From NCBI GenBank assembly GCA_036346225.1, contig JARFIW010000999.1, forward strand, positions 7,485,001 through 7,549,000: a stretch of DNA of 64,000 nt, given 5' to 3'. Made by a program: the position numbers and the translations under genes. The notes under the pieces were generated by a model that worked only from the letters and a program-made list of their open reading frames with translations, made no database searches and had not been told where the DNA came from. Below, piece after piece: positions 58,441 through 64,000 of this stretch. Numbering within the stretch: the stretch's first letter is position 1; every line of letters starts with the position of its first letter. The DNA is from Platerodrilus igneus (Eukaryota > Arthropoda > Insecta > Coleoptera > Lycidae).

Positions 58441-60380
58441 TGGTGTGGTAAGTACTTTTAGTTAAAAAAAAAATGTAATTTTCTTCATAAAGGGTCTAAT
58501 TGTTACTCGTACCCGTTACAGCTTCCTCCGGAGGACATGACCGCACCCTACGTTGACTCTTGACTGACGTGTCGGTCCTGAAAGTGAATTGAATCCTTGG
58601 TATAGAACATTGAAAGTGGAGCATCTAAGACACACAAAGGCTTAAAATTACTTTTAATATTGTGTAAGGAGATGCAAGGGATCGACTCCAGTTCTGAGAC
58701 TCACTGCCACGGTCGATGACTTCGCTGGCAGTAGATTCGTGATGGATTTTTGTGCTTTTTCGAGTTTTTGGTATGGCAAAGGGATCCCACTTCGCTCCAG
58801 ACCGCCGGAATACAATAAGGTGACAGCTGTGATTAGTCTTGTTATAACACTTCAATTTAATCCTTACTACCTATAAACTTTCTTTTTTATATATAATTTG
58901 TTTTAGAGATAGCATATGATTTAGGTATAATGTTGTTACCTAGCCCTGCTGTACGAATGCATTCTAACAGCGACATGCCTGTAATTACGATAAATATGTA
59001 AGTAGACCCATTATTTTCATTTACTCATTAACCAGTAAACTATCTTGATAACAAAGACTTAATCATTGTGTTAATGCGGCGGTTAACTTCGATAACCACA
59101 GATGGTAGAAATAAATGGACGTGTATATTTAATATTAAGACATAGCGGAAACCTTCAAGTACTTACCTAAGTTATTAGATTTAGCAGTGTTCGAAAAACT
59201 AATAGTAAAAAAGGTCAAGTTAATTTTTCTTTACAAAACATCATAGCAATGCACAGCACTCTTTGAAACTAAATTATTGCGGTACATCAATAACACAAAG
59301 TAGCTTGAAGGCTGAATCGCGACAAATCTAATGGCATTTAATATTCACAAGGCGGATGCGAGGTAACCTGCAAGCTTGATATTATGTTAACATCTAACAG
59401 TCAATTAAATTATATACAAACGGAACATTGTAAAACAACCATTTGTTGCTATTGATAATCAAATACGACTTCTTTAAGCTATAACTTTCAAGATGATTTT
59501 ATAACAAAATAAAACGATTATTTTATTCAAGAATTTACTCTGTAATTAAGACAATTATTTTATAACGGAACACTGTAACTGTAACAGGATTGAAAACAGT
59601 TCCTTCTAGACTTTGTTCAAATTTTTGTGCATATGAGACGTTTTCTTTTGAATTACTTTACAGGAAATTTAGAAAGGTAATAATTAATATTTGCTTCAAT
59701 TTTTTTCTCTTGATACTGTGAGAATCCTTCAGGATAACTTCAAAAAAAAAAAGAAAAATGCTAAGAATGTATTTATTGATTTTGTTAAAATTTTTGTACT
59801 GAAAATCCTCTAGGATATTTTGTAACACGAAAAATACTTTCTCACAGATTGGTTTTCCATTTCCTTTATAACATGTTTTCTTTTTTTTAATTTTTTTTTT
59901 TGTATAATAGTATGTTCTGTAATCCTATAAGAACCCGCCTATACTCACCGATTGAGTTCGGTCATTCTTTCATTGTCCTTCCGGTTAAGTCTAGGTACGT
60001 AGTAAACTTCAGTAACTTACTCTGTAAAATATGAGTTAGAAATAATACCACGTAACTGAAGATTTTAAATTCTTGACATTGACTTCTTTTTGTACCATAT
60101 CGATATGCTACGTTTGTAAAGATGTAGAAAACAGTTTTGTTAAGAGTTTGGAATTTGTATCTGCCCATAACATAATTTAATAAACGTCACCATGACATAA
60201 TTAACAATTAGTTAGCGGTCTGGCATGTTGGCAGCGATTCGCTACTTAAGCCTTACCATAACCTAGAATTTAACACTTTTCCTTTTTGGAGGGAATAACC
60301 AGGAAATATTTAATTTCCTTCTAAATGGGAATCATGTAAACATGTTAGAGTTCTTTAACAACCATCAGGTTGCTAATATC
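58441..60380. other. Mostly AT-rich, one GC-richer patch
   Basis: 58500-58860 is richer in G+C. Its minus frame 58855-58625 contains RRSGAKWDPFAIPKTRKSTK, then SRSLASPYTI, which has no domain I know; it could belong to another repeat. The rest, to 60380, is AT-rich with T runs near 59880 and shows no gene. Confidence 0.35.
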
Positions 60381-60420
60381 TATGTAGAGCCGGGTAGATA
60401 GGAAAAAGATAGTAGAGTAT

Positions 60421-60560
60421 AGGAAGACCTAGACCAAGCTATATTAGTCAAATTATTAGAAATTTAAGCTGTGAAGGGTATGTAGAACTTTTTAGATTAG
60501 CACAGAATAGAAAAGAAGTTAGAGCTGCATCAAACCGATCTTAAGTAAGGTCGAAAACAA
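60421..60560 (+). pseudogene. RTE-like LINE 3' end
   Basis: The plus frame from 60421 reads GRPRPSYISQIIRNLSCEGY, then VELFRLAQNRKEVRAASNRS and a stop. GRPR...W/Y-I-x-Q-I, then A-x-x-R-x-x-x-R is the C-terminal signature of RTE-type ORFs. An AATGATGATAATC tail follows, as in the fragment ending at 17390. Only the last 40-50 residues are present. Confidence 0.7.
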
Positions 60561-61219
60561 AATGATGATAATCTGCCAGAAAGTTAACCCAATGTTCTTC
60601 CTTGCTGCGAAGAAGTAGCTGATCATATTTTATATTCACAAATCTTCAGAGTGCTCTACGGTGATGTTATCTTTGCCATATGTTTGTAAAGTACTAGCTC
60701 AGACAGCTTTGAAGTACTGATGTGCTACATATTTTTTTTTTGTTGCTGAATTTTGTCTGGTGTTAGCATATATATTTCTGTTTTGGATATTGGCAAGAAC
60801 TTTTGCTTCTGACATGAGGTCCGAGTTTGATGTTTTGAAAACATTTAAGTTTTTGAGGACCGTGATTCATTAGTCAGTTTCTATGGTAAGAGTGGGCCTT
60901 TCTCCTCAACTGAAATGTGTGGTGAACAAAACGAGTTTTGTGGACTACACCTATAGCATCTTCTAGAGAAGCTTTGGAACCGATAACAAAAATTAAAGCC
61001 CAATTGCGAGATGATTTTACATTAATTTTATTTAGTCAAGTGCAGGTAAGTGACAACAAACTTTACTAAAATCAATTGACAGATTGTGTCTATCGACCAA
61101 CCAGGCAGTATCTACATACACTATACTTCGTACACATTTCTAGCCGTTAATACCGATACTTCTGTTTGTATACAAAACCATTCCAACTGAAAACGTGTCA
61201 GTCGACAAACTCTTGCTCT

Positions 61220-61345
61220 GAGAGATAAAATGGAGGTCCCGTGTGTGAGTGTTGTCACACACGTTACAAATTCCTACCTTGCTTGGAACAGCAAGGGTTT
61301 GGCAAAATTCAAAAAATTTCCAGGTAAAACACTCGCTTCCTGGTC
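61220..61345 (+). repeat. Short repeat shared with 31020-31150
   Basis: GTGTTGTCACACACGTTACA, GCTTGGAACAGCAAGGGTTTG and CACTCGCTTCCTG occur in the same order at 31020-31150. It could be a SINE or part of an RTE leader. Confidence 0.5.
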
Positions 61346-61627
61346 AATGTTTTACATTTGTTGAACTCAAAATGTATAATATATTATTTCATCATATGTA
61401 CATTAGATATACAATCATGGTGTCTATATAAATATGTCATCCAGCAATTGTGCACAGTTCCATTATGACAGATCCAGTAATGCTGTGTAAATGCAATAGT
61501 TGTGGTAATATAACATCAAATAACAGCACCGTCTACCATCTATAAGATTTTTGCAGATTGTACTTTAAAATTGACTGTTTCTCTTAGCAAATTCTGTACA
61601 TTGTCGAACTATACTATTATGTACAAC

Positions 61628-63447
61628 ATATATTTCTATGTAGTTTTCGCCTCACTTTGTTGCGTCAGATTTAAAATGATATGATAACGTCGCATGCTGA
61701 TGTAATAAACGTCCAGTTTCCTGCTGAACGCCACCGCTCTGCGTTTTTCCCTAATCTTCTAATTTAATTATGCCACGGCTAGCCCAGTTTAATTCACACA
61801 GAATGCACAACGTTACGATGACCAACTTAATTTACCCCTTTAACTCTAACCTGTTTGTACGATAAAATAAAGTCAATCAATATTCGTATAATGAAAGGAA
61901 ATAATATCTACACTTCACAATTTTGTAATCCTTTAAATAAACCCTTCAATCAATTAATATGATTTGGATCAGTTATCCCAAAAATTGGATCCCTTTAATT
62001 TAATTTAAAGTCACCAAAAACGACACCTTTTACTAAAAAATCTGGAACGTTCAAGACCTTTTATGCTTGTTACATAAATTTCAACGTATCAAATAGTTTA
62101 GTTGACTCCTTACAAATTTGACAAAAAATAATATATTCAGTGTTTAAATTCAAATTTGAAAAGATTCCTTATTCTAGTTAGCCCCGACCTGTGATATTCT
62201 GATAAGTTGTTGCGTATTGTGGATCAACACCCCCTTATTATCTTCAATCGAAAACCAATGCTCTGCTTTGTACTCCTTCACGTGCTTTTGAACCAATAGT
62301 TTTGTTACTCTGTTTCCAAAATTCACCTCGTGCTATACTTTATATTTTTCTGGATACGCATTAGACCTCTCCACTTGATTACAAATTGGACTTCTGAATA
62401 CCACTCAAAAGTTCTGAATACCAGACTTAGAATTCGTTGGTTTCTTAGATACACCGTCACATTAAACTTGTATTTCTTAGAGTCGTGAATTAGAAGCCCT
62501 ACATTATTACAAACATTTAATTTAAATTAATTAACCAATTTCTACTCAAGTTTTCCGCAAAACGGTAAAAGCTTTTTCATATATCTTCAACGTAATTCGT
62601 CATCAACTATTATTACACAACACTACTTTTCACAATAATTTTAATTTAAAATTTATTTATTTGACGCGTAAATATTCGATTAAGAGTGTTGCAGACTCGA
62701 CATGCTTCAAATTGAGACTTCCCTTTCTTATCAACTCTGGGCGTTATATAGCTTTTGGTATGTACATTTGGATTGGTTTGTCCAAACAGCCTTACAAAAT
62801 GTTATAACTAACCATGTTTGTTTTGGATATTCCTAGGCTTTTCAAGCTGATTTCTGACAAAACTATTCTGAAGTTCTATATCATACTGGTATTTGCTATT
62901 GTTTTACGATCTTTGACCGCCTGTTTTGTTAATGTTGTTGGACTTTACTTTAGCTTATGTCTGTTGTTTTGTGTAAATAAAGCTTTTGGAGAATTGAACA
63001 AAATAACTGATGTAACATGAGTGATGTTTTCGTTTACGTCTCTATTTAAAACTTATCTTTAAAAGTGCGTTTCTTATCTAAGGGCTTTATCATTCCTTCT
63101 TTATTACAAGCGTAATTGCATGAAGATTTACTAGATTTTATCTTATCTTATGCGTATCTATTTTATAAACTTATTGAACGCTTCTTGACGCAGTTTAATT
63201 ACATGTATGATTATTTCTCTGCTGAATACGTGTTCTATTATTAAAAGATATGCTTATTGGCATTGATTAAAGTTAATTGCAGTCCATATACAGGGTATTA
63301 AATGCTTGCTATTTACATAATGTGCGAATTATTTATTTTCCTGCTAAATAAATGCAGTTTTCTGATTCCTATTGCTACTTACAGTTACTATGCGACCCTT
63401 ACGACTCAATACACCCCTAAACAACCTCTAATCACAGCAATATATTC
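61628..63447 (-). mobile_element. TA-bounded element T1' (second T1 copy)
   Basis: Reverse-orientation copy of T1 (19091-20875). On the minus strand it starts TGCTGTGATTAGAGG (63442) and ends near ACATAGAAATATAT (61628). It shares the GGGTGTATTGAG region, a TATA box AGCTATATAAC (about 62744-62753), the exon-like block and donor CACAG|GTCGGG at 62188, the GGGCTAGCCGTGGCATAAT block (about 61770-61795), and ACGTTTATTACA near 61710. The TA borders are reduced to ATATAT on both sides. Confidence 0.6.
62189..62365 (-). other. Exon-like open frame, T1' copy
   Basis: Matches 20131-20306. It contains AYPEKYKV, a stop, HEVNFGNRV, then EHWFSIEDNKGVLIHNT and ends SQ at CAG|GTC. One in-frame stop breaks the first third, but the last 35 codons remain open and similar at the protein level. 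Confidence 0.4.
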
Positions 63448-63536
63448 CAATATTTTGGTAGTCAAATTTATGGTGATAAGATAATAATTTTAAATGCGTT
63501 CAAAAGAAGTTTCAAATGGACGTTACAAAACCATAG

Positions 63537-63537
<1 letters not shown>

Positions 63538-63568
<31 letters not shown>
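63538..63568. repeat. (TA)n tract
   Basis: 31 bp of TA repeat at the left border of T2d. Confidence 0.95.
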
Positions 63569-63570
<2 letters not shown>

Positions 63571-64000
63571 CTCATATTTAGACCAGGGTAGAAAATTAAA
63601 TAATCAAATCAAATAATTTTAATTACCGTGTATAAGGAATTTCATTAAATAATACGCTTTATTAAAACCTTGAAGCATAAATAAACTCGGTCGTTTCAGT
63701 AAAAATAAGAAATTTAAATTATCTATAAGACGCTTTACATCAAAAGAAGCAGTATTGAAAAGCGCAGTGGATAATTTAATTATTCCTAAACAAATGGAAA
63801 TTACGTGCAAAATTTATATTAATTAACCCTATTTCAAGTAACCGGTATTGAACAAAACGTACAGATAATAACTAATATTTAGTTAGGATTCACTAAAAAT
63901 TAAAGGCTATTATTTTTAATTGGAGTTAATTGAACCATTATTAATAATAAGCATAAAACTTGTAAAAACCCAATAATAGTCAAATCGTAGGAAGGGTATT
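63569..64000 (+). mobile_element. TA-bounded element T2d, cut by window edge
   Basis: The first 430 bp match T2a and T2c closely from the common start ATTACTCATATTTAGACCAG, through the GGAAATTACGTGCAAAATTT segment, to the AACCCAATAATAG segment. The promoter region lies beyond the window. Confidence 0.65.

Noticed and set aside
58625..58855. Possible host gene frame RRSGAKWDPFAIPKTRKS
   Set aside because: No recognised family, no ordered splice sites around it and no link to the BLTP3 frame. It may be part of a repeat.
1..64000. CRISPR array, bacterial operon, prophage or telomeric repeat
   Set aside because: No regularly spaced repeats, no ribosome-binding-site gene strings, no TTAGG-type arrays. 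Introns and retroelements show eukaryotic nuclear DNA.

Overview
The window looks like AT-rich insect (or at least arthropod) nuclear DNA. Evidence: GT-AG introns as short as 48-65 nt beside introns of 23-25 kb, a BEL/Pao LTR element, RTE and Jockey/CR1-like LINEs, Penelope-like elements (PLEs), a mariner-like relic and many (TA)n tracts. No bacterial feature, CRISPR array, rRNA or tRNA gene was seen. The insect order cannot be fixed from this sequence.

One host gene crosses the window on the minus strand. Seven exons (55254-55404, 32138-32385, 31909-32089, 6840-6932, 2481-2662, 2146-2430, 1724-2080) join in compatible phases. They encode about 485 residues from the middle of a BLTP3 protein (UHRF1BP1/UHRF1BP1L family, bridge-like lipid transfer). 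The N-terminal chorein exons should lie right of the window and the C-terminal exons left of it. Nearly everything else is intron, and most of that is mobile DNA.

Layout: 1-1640 RTE LINE copy (-). 1724-6932 five BLTP3 exons, with repeat family A and a MITE in the intron. 6933-31908 a 25 kb intron holding CpG-rich repeat family C, a mariner relic, a Jockey relic, an RTE RT fragment, a run of TA-bounded noncoding elements (T1, T2b, T3, T2a), a palindromic PLE and a second RTE 5' end. 31909-32385 two exons. 32386-55253 a 23 kb intron with a family C copy carrying a LINE insertion, T4, a complete BEL/Pao element (37060-43012, 5-bp duplication ATAAT), T5, two PLEs (46777-48351 and 48423-52537) and T2c. 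55254-55404 an exon. 55817-58440 a Jockey/CR1-like LINE (-). 58441-64000 mostly AT-rich DNA with an RTE tail, T1' and the start of T2d.

The most unusual structure is the TA-bounded 'T' group. Several diverged sequences of about 1.8-2.8 kb lie between (TA)n tracts. Each shows a TATA box, usually a 170-550 bp leader, then a good splice donor, and three subfamilies (T2, T3, T4) end in one or two short modules resembling a tRNA-Lys primer-binding site. None encodes a recognisable transposase or reverse transcriptase. They may be solo LTR-like parts, or non-autonomous relatives, of an undescribed element that targets (TA)n. This grouping is inference from reading by eye and needs alignment.
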